Part shown: positions 8,833 to 17,306 of the stretch, one piece after another
Position numbering within the stretch: position 1 is the stretch's first letter
Layout: every line of letters starts with the position of its first letter
NCBI GenBank assembly: GCA_025060105.1
Contig: JANXCS010000004.1
Coordinates: 62,001-126,000 of the forward strand
DNA length: 64,000 bases
Source: Pseudothermotoga sp.
GTDB taxonomy: Bacteria; Thermotogota; Thermotogae; Thermotogales; DSM-5069
Reading direction: 5' to 3'
Notes under the pieces: generated by a model
What the model was told of the DNA's origin: nothing
Database searches by the model: none
What the model saw: the letters and a program-made list of their open reading frames with translations, nothing else
Program-made: the position numbers and the translations under genes

Positions 8833-11133
8833 GAAGTTCATACTCTTGAGAGACTCGATTACGACAGGTTTCTTTCCCTGCTGGAGAGATATGCAACAAC
8901 TCAACTCGGTAAAAAGCGAGTGCGCTCGCTCAAACCCAAGAAAGATCCCGCTAGAGAACTGAAGTTCGTCGAAGAAGCCATTGAACTCGTAAAATCTTCT
9001 GAGTCTCTGTTGCCTTCTGGTTCCAACAGGATAGATATAGAAGGTATTCTAGAAAAACTCGTCGCCGGTTTCGTCTTGGAACCAGTTCAACTGTTGAGCG
9101 TGGCAGACGCGATCGTAGCGACGAGGATGACGAAGGAAAGGCTCGAGCGACTCGCTGACACCTTCACGCTGAAAGAGCTTGCTAGGCCAATAGAACCAGC
9201 CATGAGCTTGGTGGAAGAGATTCACAGATGTATCGATCCGAACGGATGGGTGAAGGACGAAGCATCCGAAAGATTGAAGCAGGTCAGACAAGAGATGAGG
9301 TCAACGCTCGAAGAGATAAAGAGAAAGAGTGATTCGTTCATAAAGTCGAACAGAACCTTCCTTCAAGAGCCCATATGTGTCCTCAGAGATGGGAGACATG
9401 TTTTCCCCGTCAGAGCCAGTTATAGAAGTCAGGTGAGGGGTATAGTGCATTCGATCTCATCATCCTCGGCGACCTGCTTCGTTGAACCAGATGAGCTCGT
9501 ACCATTGAACAACAAGCTCTACGAACTCAAAGAGGAAGAAGAGAAAGAGATCGGCAGAATTTTGAGGGAATTGACAGCACTCGTCAGACAGAATTTGAAG
9601 CGCGTCGAAGATGGACTAGATTTCGTCTCTGTTGTCGATGTGATTCAAGCAAAAGCTCTCTTTGCGATCGAATACAGAGCCATAGTCGTTTACCCGTCTT
9701 CGAAAAAAATCGTGAAATTGGTTCAAGCGAGACATCCTTTACTCGATCAGTCTACGGTCGTACCCATCGATTTGGTCATACCCGAAAACAAGTGTGGTTT
9801 GATCATGACGGGGCCAAACACGGGTGGCAAGACTGTCTCGTTGAAAACTGTTGGCCTTTTCTGCTGCATGATGATGTCGGCCATACCTCTACCTTGTGCA
9901 CAAGGCACAGAACTGTTCGGTTTCAACAGTGTATTCGTTGATGTCGGTGATGAACAAAGCATAGAACAGAATCTCAGCACTTTCTCATCACATTTGAAGA
10001 ACATAATCCTAGCTCTCAATTCGGCCAACGATGACAGCCTCGTGTTGCTCGACGAACTGGGTGCTGGGACAGATCCCGTCGAGGGTGCCGCACTCGGTCT
10101 CGCCATCATAGAAAGGTTGAAAAAGATCGAATGTAAGTTCATGGTCACCACGCACCTCACACCCATAAAACTGTACGCGGTGAACGATGAAAAACTCGTG
10201 AGCGCGTCGATGGAATTCGATCCTGAAACTCTCAAACCAACCTATCGTATATTGATGAACGTCCCGGGAGGTTCGCACGCACTCGAGATAGCCCAGAAAC
10301 TTGGGCTCGATGAGTCCATCCTCCATTTGGCCAGAAACTATCTTGGGAAAGACTATGCAGAGGTACAGAAGGTCATAGAAGAATACCAAAAACAGTTGAC
10401 GCTCATGAGGAAGAGGATCGAGGAGCTCGAGAACGAAAGGTTCCAACTCGAAAAAACGAAATTGGAGTACGAGAGGAAGTATCAAGAATTGAAACAGAAA
10501 AAGATAGAGGACATCGACAGGGAACTGAAACAGCTCTACGATTACATAAAACAGGCGAAAAGGGAAGTGGATGAGACGATAAGATCGATCAAGACTCAGC
10601 AGGATCTAGCGAGCCTGAAGGATGCCTCCAAGCATTTCGAAAGTCATGCGACCAAGGTCAGACAGATTCAATTGGATCAGAGAGCAAGCAGTGTGGAATC
10701 AGAAGTGGCAGTGGGCGATACCGTGAGATTGCGCAACGGCGATGCGGTTGGTAAGGTGGTTGAAAAGAGGGGCGATAGGTACATCGTCGATTTCAACGGT
10801 TTGAGGCTCGAGGCACGCGCCAAAAATCTTGTGAAAGTAGAACAAATGAAGGAACAAGAACGAGAGATCGCTCACGTGCCCAAGTTTGCTTTAGAAAGAC
10901 CCGAGATAGACGTACGTGGCTTAACGGTTGAAGAAGCCGAACCTTTGATCGAGAGATTCATAGACGATCTGCTCATGTCAGATTTCAAACAAGGTTACAT
11001 CATCCACGGTAAGGGAACCGGTAGACTCGCCGTCGGTATCTGGGAAATCCTGAGGAGAGATTCGAGGGTGAAGCGGTACAGATTTGGGACACCCAACGAA
11101 GGAGGAACGGGTGTTACGGTGGTAGAAGTATGA
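8830..11133 (+). CDS. mutS2: MutS2 with Smr domain, AUA start
   Basis: MutS2 binds branched DNA and collided ribosomes; it acts in recombination control and ribosome quality control, not mismatch repair. From AUA 8830 the protein has 767 residues: core/lever domains (1-300), ABC ATPase with TGPNTGGKTVSLK (Walker A) and LVLLDELGAGTDPVEG (Walker B), a long coiled coil (about 520-620), a KOW-like segment near VGDTVRLRNGDAVGKV and a C-terminal Smr nuclease domain with IDVRGLTVEEA and HGKGTGRL. Starting at the first standard codon, GTG 8920, would remove 30 residues (LERLDYDRFLSLLERYATTQ region) that are conserved at the MutS2 N-terminus. Stop overlaps the next ATG. Confidence 0.92.
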   Translation: MEVHTLERLDYDRFLSLLERYATTQLGKKRVRSLKPKKDPARELKFVEEAIELVKSSESLLPSGSNRIDIEGILEKLVAGFVLEPVQLLSVADAIVATRMTKERLERLADTFTLKELARPIEPAMSLVEEIHRCIDPNGWVKDEASERLKQVRQEMRSTLEEIKRKSDSFIKSNRTFLQEPICVLRDGRHVFPVRASYRSQVRGIVHSISSSSATCFVEPDELVPLNNKLYELKEEEEKEIGRILRELTALVRQNLKRVEDGLDFVSVVDVIQAKALFAIEYRAIVVYPSSKKIVKLVQARHPLLDQSTVVPIDLVIPENKCGLIMTGPNTGGKTVSLKTVGLFCCMMMSAIPLPCAQGTELFGFNSVFVDVGDEQSIEQNLSTFSSHLKNIILALNSANDDSLVLLDELGAGTDPVEGAALGLAIIERLKKIECKFMVTTHLTPIKLYAVNDEKLVSASMEFDPETLKPTYRILMNVPGGSHALEIAQKLGLDESILHLARNYLGKDYAEVQKVIEEYQKQLTLMRKRIEELENERFQLEKTKLEYERKYQELKQKKIEDIDRELKQLYDYIKQAKREVDETIRSIKTQQDLASLKDASKHFESHATKVRQIQLDQRASSVESEVAVGDTVRLRNGDAVGKVVEKRGDRYIVDFNGLRLEARAKNLVKVEQMKEQEREIAHVPKFALERPEIDVRGLTVEEAEPLIERFIDDLLMSDFKQGYIIHGKGTGRLAVGIWEILRRDSRVKRYRFGTPNEGGTGVTVVEV

Positions 11134-13223
11134 AAACTCTCTTCGCGCTCGATGTGGGAACAAGGAAAGTGGCTGGCCTACTGGCCATTTTCGATGAAGA
11201 AACGTTGACGGTGATGGATTTCGAGACCATAGAACATCCTGTACGTAGCATGCTGGATGGACAGATACACGACATCAAGAGCGTTGCGAGGATCGTGGAG
11301 AAAGTCAAGAGAAACCTTGAGAGTAGGAACGACGTATCACTTGACGACGTCGCCGTGGCAGTTGCAGGACGCTATTTGAAAACACAGATCGTTGAAGCCA
11401 GCTTGAAAATCCCAAGTAGAGCGATCGATGAAAGGATCGTTAGAGAGCTCGAAGCACAGGCCTTATCCAAAATTTCTTTTCTGGACGAATCTGGCACGAG
11501 ACTCTACTGCGCGGGATATTCCGCTCTGGAATACAAGCTGGATGGATTGTGGGTGAAGAATCCTATCGGTCATAGGGGAGAAGAATTGTATGCAAAATTG
11601 ATCGTGGCCATGTTGCCGAATCAAGTGATAGATGCGATGATGAGCGCCTTACATTTGGCCGGTTTGAGGTGCTCCTTCTTGACACTCGAACCCATGGCGG
11701 CCTTAGAGGTCGCGGTGCCAGACGAGCTGAGGTTTTTGAACATAGCTTTGGTGGACATCGGTGCGGGCACCAGCGACATCGCGATCGCCAAAGCTGGGAA
11801 CGTCATCGGTTACGACATGGTGGCGATGGCTGGCGATGAAATAACGGAAGCCATAGCTCAGTATTATCTACTCGACTTCAAGACGGCGGAGATGCTGAAG
11901 AGATCCATCGAGACACGACAAAGAATGGAAGTGAGAAACCTCACGGGAGAAACGATCGTCGTTGAGCGATCCGATCTCGAAAGAGTTGTGGAACCCATCG
12001 TCAGTCAGATCGCGGAAAACATAGCTCAACGCATAGAATCTTTGAACTTGGGTAAAACGAGCGCGGTTCTGCTGGTGGGTGGCGGTGCCAAGCTCTCTCT
12101 TTTGAGGCAAAAAATAGCCGAAGCTTTGCATTTGCCGAAAGAACGTGTCGCACTCAAATCGGTCGAAGAATGCGATAGGATCAAATCCGTCAAGGAAGGT
12201 TTCGTCGGAAGTGAGTACGTCACACTGGCCGGCATCGCGTACATGAAGGCGAAGGAGATTGGATCGGTCTACGATGTGGTCAAGCTGAATGGAGAGGAAG
12301 TACGCTTGCTCAAGTTGGATCGGTCTCCGACGGTACTTCAGTTGCTCACCCAGTGTGGTTACAGTGTTAGGGACTTGATAGGAAAGGTACAACCTTCGAT
12401 CAGCTACAGACTCAACGGTGAATTGAGGACCGTTTCAGGTTTCGTCGTGAAAAGATACAGAGTAAAACTGAACGGTAAAGAGTGTACCCTCCATCAAACA
12501 CTGAGGAACGGAGATGAGGTTGAGGTAGAACCACTTGGAGATGAAAACGTCAACACCTTGAAACTCAAAGATCTCGTTAAACCGATTCGAGTGTTCCTGA
12601 ACAATTCAGAGATCTTCAGCCTGCTTCCCACCGTGATACTCAACAACGAAGAGATTCAAGAGTTGGACAGAACCATCAACGACGGAGATGAGATAACCAT
12701 CCGCTGGCCGACGGAAGAGGAGATCTTGCAGTCTTTGAAAGAAAAGTTGGGTTTCATCAACTACTCTATGAACGGTGAAATGAAAAGAATTTCGAAATTC
12801 AAGTTGAACCTCAAGACCGTTGAGAAGAACGAACACGAAATACGCTATCTTTTCGAAGGTACCGAGCCTAAGATAAAAGATATCCTCCCCGAGCCACAAC
12901 ATGTGAACGTGAAGTTCAACGGAAGGGAGATCAGGATCTTTCAGAAGAACCACACCGTGCTCGTGAACGGTGAATACATCAGTTCAGATGCATCGCTTCA
13001 AGATGGTATGGAGATCTTTCTGCCAAAATTCGAACCCATCGTGGTTGACGTATTGGCGAGTGTGGAAATAGACACAAAGAATTTGAAGGACTACACGATA
13101 TTGCTGAACGGAAAACCAGCAAGTTTCATAGATCCAATCAAAGAAAACGATGAAGTGAACTTCATTCCGCGTTCAAAAGCTCTCGATGAAACCGAAGGAG
13201 CATCTCAATCTTCCTCCGAGTAG
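11130..13223 (+). CDS. FtsA-like actin-fold protein with beta-grasp-like repeats
   Basis: A 697-residue protein. Residues 1-345 are an FtsA-type ATPase: FALDVGTRKVAGLLA, VDIGAGTSDIAI and VLLVGGGAKLSLL. Residues from about 375 on are not FtsA: they contain several copies of a short pattern, a strand with LNG or FNG followed by a GDEV/GDEI/DGMEI/NDEV turn (for example LRNGDEVEVEP, INDGDEITIRWP, KENDEVNFIP), which looks like tandem beta-grasp (ThiS/ubiquitin-like) domains. Proteins of this layout occur in Gram-positive bacteria and Thermotogae and are annotated as cell division or pilus assembly (PilM-like) proteins; function unknown. It is translationally coupled to mutS2 and overlaps the convergent gene by 51 bases. 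Confidence 0.75.
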   Translation: MKTLFALDVGTRKVAGLLAIFDEETLTVMDFETIEHPVRSMLDGQIHDIKSVARIVEKVKRNLESRNDVSLDDVAVAVAGRYLKTQIVEASLKIPSRAIDERIVRELEAQALSKISFLDESGTRLYCAGYSALEYKLDGLWVKNPIGHRGEELYAKLIVAMLPNQVIDAMMSALHLAGLRCSFLTLEPMAALEVAVPDELRFLNIALVDIGAGTSDIAIAKAGNVIGYDMVAMAGDEITEAIAQYYLLDFKTAEMLKRSIETRQRMEVRNLTGETIVVERSDLERVVEPIVSQIAENIAQRIESLNLGKTSAVLLVGGGAKLSLLRQKIAEALHLPKERVALKSVEECDRIKSVKEGFVGSEYVTLAGIAYMKAKEIGSVYDVVKLNGEEVRLLKLDRSPTVLQLLTQCGYSVRDLIGKVQPSISYRLNGELRTVSGFVVKRYRVKLNGKECTLHQTLRNGDEVEVEPLGDENVNTLKLKDLVKPIRVFLNNSEIFSLLPTVILNNEEIQELDRTINDGDEITIRWPTEEEILQSLKEKLGFINYSMNGEMKRISKFKLNLKTVEKNEHEIRYLFEGTEPKIKDILPEPQHVNVKFNGREIRIFQKNHTVLVNGEYISSDASLQDGMEIFLPKFEPIVVDVLASVEIDTKNLKDYTILLNGKPASFIDPIKENDEVNFIPRSKALDETEGASQSSSE

Positions 13224-13730
13224 GTCCAGCCCAAAGAAGAACCTATCTGAAAAAGTCTTCCCCCGAGGTGGCGTGGGGAAGAACTTCGCCGACACGTGAA
13301 CCATCTCCACGAAATCGAGCTGGTTCGACAGTGGATACGTTAACCCTGCGGAAAGTTCAATGTTGCCCAGAACGTAATTGGTGTAGATACCAGCAAAGAT
13401 CTTCGAATTCCACGTCGGCGTGGCTTCTTCAGTTCCAAAATTGCCGAACATGATGCCCAACATGGGTCCGAGGTTGAAACTGTCCGAGCTGTAGAGGCTG
13501 AACTTCGTTAAAAATTCTAGATTGTAGAAGTCGAACTGAGACGCGCTGAATACTCCCCCCACATCGAAGCTCAAGCCAGCTTCAACTGAGAATCTTTCGT
13601 CCAGTACACCCATCGAAAGGTTCCACCCTTGAATCTTTCCGATCGATACCCCACCAGAGAACGAAAAATTCGATGAAAAAACACTCATCAAGCCCAAAGA
13701 CAGCAATGAAATGAGCAAGATCTTCCTCAT
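13173..13730 (-). CDS. Small exported beta-rich envelope protein
   Basis: A 185-residue protein with a clear signal peptide (LLISLLSLGLMSVFSS) followed by alternating hydrophobic and polar residues with many Gly, Phe and Tyr (FSFSGGVSIGKI, LGPMLGIMFGNFG, IELSAGLTYPLS) and a terminal aromatic residue. This is the look of a small outer-membrane beta barrel. It is the last gene of the nucleoside transporter run, 13 bases after the permease, so a role in passing the substrate through the toga is possible but unproven. Its last 51 bases overlap the convergent FtsA-like gene. Confidence 0.6.
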   Translation of the reverse strand: MRKILLISLLSLGLMSVFSSNFSFSGGVSIGKIQGWNLSMGVLDERFSVEAGLSFDVGGVFSASQFDFYNLEFLTKFSLYSSDSFNLGPMLGIMFGNFGTEEATPTWNSKIFAGIYTNYVLGNIELSAGLTYPLSNQLDFVEMVHVSAKFFPTPPRGKTFSDRFFFGLDLLGGRLRCSFGFIESF

Positions 13731-13743
13731 AGTTCAACACACC

Positions 13744-14697
13744 TCACTTTTCGTAAGGTACACCATCGGCTGCAGGAGGACGCGTCTTGCCGATGAAACC
13801 AGCGATGACGATCAGAGTCACGATGAATGGAAACATGTTGAAGAGAGGCTTCGTCGTCGAAGCGACCTTCAACAGGGGACTACTCTGCAACTGGTTTGCG
13901 AAGGCTTCGGAAAAACCAAAAAGCAAACTCGCCCACATGGCTCCAACGGGATTCCAATTACCAAGGATCATGGCGGCGAGCGCTATGAAACCTCGTCCGC
14001 CGGTCATCAGTTCTCTGAAATTACCCACTTCTCCCACGCTGAGGAACGCTCCACCCAGAGAGGCCATGACGCCACTCATGAGCACCCCAAAGTATCTGAC
14101 TGCATAAACGTTGACACCGAGTGTGTCCGCAGCTTTTGGATTCTCCCCAACGGCCCTCATCCTCAAACCGAGCTTAGTTTTGTATATGATGAACCATGCG
14201 ATGAAAACCGACGCGAAAGCCATGTATATCATCGGGCTCAGCTCGCCTATAGATTGAGCGAGGAATTTGTTCTTCATCAAGAAAGGTATGCGCACTTCAG
14301 GTATTCTACCGACGATGTCCGTTTGCCCAGGTCTACCGAATATGGGTTCCATGAGGAACCCCGTCACACCTTGAGCGAGGAGTATCAAAGCTGTGCCGGA
14401 AACGATCTGGTTGCCTCGCCACGTTATGCTGGCCCACGCGTGCAGCCAAGCCATACCCAGTCCTGTGAGAACCGCGAAGAGAACCCCCAACCACGCGTTC
14501 CCCGTCAACCAAGTGAACACCACAGAAACGAATGCACCCATCAGCATGATGCCTTCCAAGGCTATGTTGACGACCCCAGTCACTTCGCTGAACACTCCGC
14601 CGATCGAGGCGAAGATGAAAGGTGTTGCGGCCGTCAAAGTGAGTTTGTAAAACGAAGCGTTGGTGAAGATGTCCAACAGTGCGAGCAGTACTCTCAT
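13744..14697 (-). CDS. BMP-family (nucleoside/sugar) ABC transporter permease 2
   Basis: A 317-residue inner-membrane permease of the branched-chain-type superfamily, matching the YufQ/NupQ pattern of purine or pyrimidine nucleoside transporters. Hydrophobic helices run throughout, with a motif GVVNIALEGIMLMGAF near residue 37 and the EAA-like cytoplasmic loop LRMRAVGENPKAADTLGVNV (about 180-199). It overlaps the other permease by 4 bases and works with it as a heterodimer served by the upstream ATPase. Confidence 0.9.
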   Translation of the reverse strand: MRVLLALLDIFTNASFYKLTLTAATPFIFASIGGVFSEVTGVVNIALEGIMLMGAFVSVVFTWLTGNAWLGVLFAVLTGLGMAWLHAWASITWRGNQIVSGTALILLAQGVTGFLMEPIFGRPGQTDIVGRIPEVRIPFLMKNKFLAQSIGELSPMIYMAFASVFIAWFIIYKTKLGLRMRAVGENPKAADTLGVNVYAVRYFGVLMSGVMASLGGAFLSVGEVGNFRELMTGGRGFIALAAMILGNWNPVGAMWASLLFGFSEAFANQLQSSPLLKVASTTKPLFNMFPFIVTLIVIAGFIGKTRPPAADGVPYEK

Positions 14698-15728
14698 CTC
14701 AGCACCCTCTTTCGCAGAAAGATGGTCCTAACGATCCGGTCGGCCGCCACGAGGAATATGATTATCGCTTGAACGATCATTATGATGTGTTTCGGAACAC
14801 CCACGAATTGCATCTCGTTCGAACCATTGCGCAGTGCACCCATCAAGAACGCAGCGAAGATGATCCCTATCGGATTGTTCTGACCGATCAGAGCGATGGA
14901 AATACCGTCAAAACCCTTGCCACCAGAAAGTGTTCCTAAAAATCTGTGATGAACTCCCATAACCTCGAGGGTGCCGGCCAATCCAGCGAGGGCTCCGCTG
15001 ATTGCCATGGCGAGTACCACGTTCTGCGCCAATTTTATGCCACCGTATTCGGCGGCGTAGGGGTTGAAGCCTGCCGCCTTAAGCTCATAACCTTTGCTAG
15101 TTTCATCGAGCAGGATTTTGATCAAGATGGCAGCGATCACTGCGATGATGATACCGCTGGTCAACTCGGTCGCCTGAACCACCATCAAAGGGGGTAGTTT
15201 CGCGCTCGAAGCTATCTCAGGGCTTTTAGGTGTTCCGAATCCAACCCCCATCGGTACTGTCACCACATAGCTCGACAGATAGTCTGCGATCCAGTTCAGC
15301 ATGATCGTCGTGACAACTTCGTGTGCACCCGTTTTGGCCTTCAAAACACCGGCTATAGCCGCATACCCAGCCCCTGCGAGCATGCCCACAAGCATCGTCA
15401 GTGGAATCGCAAGCACGGCAGGCATCCATGCCACGTTGATCGCGAAGGCTGTCGCGGCCATCGCGCCGATGATCATCTGTCCTTCTGCACCTATATTGAA
15501 AAGTCCTGCCCTGAAACCAAAGCCTACCGCGAGCCCTGTGAGTATGAGTGGTGTGGTCTTAACGATCGTTGAGGCGATGGCCAACCTCGAGCCGAACGCC
15601 CCTTTCAACAAGGCGATGTACGCCTCCACAGGACTTTTACCTATGAGCATTATTATCACCGAGGCGATGAGCAAAGCCAACATCACGGATAGAACCGGAA
15701 CAAGGAACGACCAAAGCCTCTGGTTCAA
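14694..15728 (-). CDS. BMP-family (nucleoside/sugar) ABC transporter permease 1
   Basis: A 344-residue permease matching YufP/NupP. About nine or ten membrane helices; FNIGAEGQMIIGAM near residue 76 is the family signature, and the cytoplasmic loop YELKAAGFNPYAAEYGGI (about 213-230) is the coupling helix for the ATPase. Start ATG overlaps the ATPase stop (4 bases) and its own stop overlaps the next permease, showing translational coupling. Confidence 0.9.
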   Translation of the reverse strand: MNQRLWSFLVPVLSVMLALLIASVIIMLIGKSPVEAYIALLKGAFGSRLAIASTIVKTTPLILTGLAVGFGFRAGLFNIGAEGQMIIGAMAATAFAINVAWMPAVLAIPLTMLVGMLAGAGYAAIAGVLKAKTGAHEVVTTIMLNWIADYLSSYVVTVPMGVGFGTPKSPEIASSAKLPPLMVVQATELTSGIIIAVIAAILIKILLDETSKGYELKAAGFNPYAAEYGGIKLAQNVVLAMAISGALAGLAGTLEVMGVHHRFLGTLSGGKGFDGISIALIGQNNPIGIIFAAFLMGALRNGSNEMQFVGVPKHIIMIVQAIIIFLVAADRIVRTIFLRKRVLR

Positions 15729-17257
15729 GCCACGTGCCCCCTGATCTCTTCGAGTCTGTGCCCAGCCATCATGAGCCCTATTTCCTCGATCGTCACTGAG
15801 TTTGGAAGAACTTCTCCCATGATCTGTCCGTTGTACATGACCGCGATGCGGTCAGCCAAGGACAGAACCTCATCGAGTTCCATCGAAACCAACAATATGG
15901 CGACACCAGAATCGCGAAGTTCAATCAAAGTTCTATGGACGAACTCGGTTGCTCCAACATCCAATCCTCTGGTCGGCTGAGAAACCACCATGATTTTAGG
16001 TTGTAAACCTATCTCTCTTGCTACGACCATTTTTTGTTGATTGCCCCCAGAAAAGTTGGCTCCGAGCATCTTCGTATTGTTTGGGCGTATGTCGAACCTC
16101 TTGAACAGCTCCTCGGCGAAGTTGTTTATCGCAGCGTGGTTCAGAAACTCGCCGTTGGTGAAGGGATGTCTGTAGTGTCTCCCCAAAATGACGTTGTAGT
16201 AAGCGGGAAACTGAAGCACCAAACCATACTTATGCCTGTCTTCTGGGATGTGTCCCACACCCATTTCTCTGAGCTCTCGTGGGCCGAGGTGTGTAACATC
16301 CTTACCCAGCAAGAATATCCTTCCAAAGGTTGGTTTCCTCAAACCCGTCAGCGCTTCGACCAACTCTGTTTGACCATTACCGGCAACACCGGCAATAGCG
16401 TATATCTCACCAGCCCTAACTTCGAAAGAGACACCTTTCACTGCCTCTAAATTTCTGTAATCTTTCACATGGAGGTTCTCGACTTTCAAGATCACATCAC
16501 CAGGTTTGGCTGGTTTCTTCTCCACCGTGAAGACGACGTCCCTACCCACCATGAGACGAGCGATCTCTCTGGGATTGGTCTGGTCCTTGTTCAAAACGCC
16601 TGTGACCTTCCCTTGACGCATGACCGTTATTCTGTCACTGACGCGCATGACTTCATTCAATTTATGCGAAATGAAAATTATCGTCTTCCCATTCTCTTTC
16701 AACCTGAACATAGTTTCGAACAGCTCTTCCGTTTCCTGAGGTGTGAGCACAGCGGTGGGTTCATCCAAGATGAGGATTTCCGCACCCCTGTAGAGCACCT
16801 TGAGTATTTCTACCCTCTGTTGCATTCCCACAGGAAGATCTTCTATCTTCGCGTTGGGATCCACATAGAGTCCATACCTTTCGGAAAGGTCTTTCACTTT
16901 CTTTCGAGCAAGTTTCAGATCGAACATGGGACCGATGCCGATCTCCGAACCGAGGACCACGTTCTCAGCGACCGTGAGGTTGTTGACGAGCATGAAATGT
17001 TGATGAACCATGCCGATGCCTGCCGCGATGGCGTCGCGTGGCCCTTTGAAATCCACCTTCTTGTTGAAGATGCGTATTTCACCGGAGTCAGGTTTCAAAA
17101 GACCGTAAAGTTGGTTCATGAGCGTGGTCTTTCCTGCCCCATTTTCACCCACGATGGCGTGTATCTCGCCTTTGAACACAGTTAAATCGACATGATCGTT
17201 CGCAACCACTTGGGGAAACTTTTTCACAATTTGAATCATTTCTACCGCTTTCTCCAC
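15725..17257 (-). CDS. BMP-family (nucleoside/sugar) ABC transporter ATPase (duplicated)
   Basis: A 510-residue ATPase with two ABC domains in one chain, as in RbsA, XylG and YufO. Domain 1 (about 1-245) has Walker A GENGAGKTTL and Walker B EILILDEPTAVL with a weak signature (PVGMQQRVEIL). Domain 2 (about 255-500) has a replaced P-loop, GVAGNGQTEL, where the Lys is Gln, and an intact signature FSGGNQQK, with Walker B KIMVVSQPTRGLD. The degenerate second site is normal for this family. Start is GTG 17257. It lies 49 bases after the binding-protein gene, separated by a hairpin. Confidence 0.93.
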   Translation of the reverse strand: MEKAVEMIQIVKKFPQVVANDHVDLTVFKGEIHAIVGENGAGKTTLMNQLYGLLKPDSGEIRIFNKKVDFKGPRDAIAAGIGMVHQHFMLVNNLTVAENVVLGSEIGIGPMFDLKLARKKVKDLSERYGLYVDPNAKIEDLPVGMQQRVEILKVLYRGAEILILDEPTAVLTPQETEELFETMFRLKENGKTIIFISHKLNEVMRVSDRITVMRQGKVTGVLNKDQTNPREIARLMVGRDVVFTVEKKPAKPGDVILKVENLHVKDYRNLEAVKGVSFEVRAGEIYAIAGVAGNGQTELVEALTGLRKPTFGRIFLLGKDVTHLGPRELREMGVGHIPEDRHKYGLVLQFPAYYNVILGRHYRHPFTNGEFLNHAAINNFAEELFKRFDIRPNNTKMLGANFSGGNQQKMVVAREIGLQPKIMVVSQPTRGLDVGATEFVHRTLIELRDSGVAILLVSMELDEVLSLADRIAVMYNGQIMGEVLPNSVTIEEIGLMMAGHRLEEIRGHVA

Positions 17258-17278
17258 GCCGAAAGACCCCTTTTCAAA

Positions 17279-17301
17279 GAGGGGCGCAGAGCGCGCCCCT
17301 C
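17279..17301 (-). terminator. Intercistronic hairpin between binding protein and ABC ATPase genes
   Basis: A perfect 9-bp GC-rich stem (GAGGGGCGC / GCGCCCCTC) with a five-base loop lies just after the binding-protein stop. Only TTT follows in the transcript, so it is more likely a partial terminator or an RNA-stabilising end than a full stop. Such hairpins commonly allow more binding protein than ATPase to be made. Confidence 0.6.
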
Positions 17302-17306
17302 AAACT

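Noticed and set aside
13711-14772. Long plus-strand open frame of 353 codons
   Set aside because: It is antisense to the ABC permease, has a composition rich in His, Arg, Ser and no family pattern.
15725-17257. Second ABC domain without P-loop Lys as a sign of a broken gene
   Set aside because: A degenerate second nucleotide site is usual in this family of fused sugar/nucleoside ATPases.
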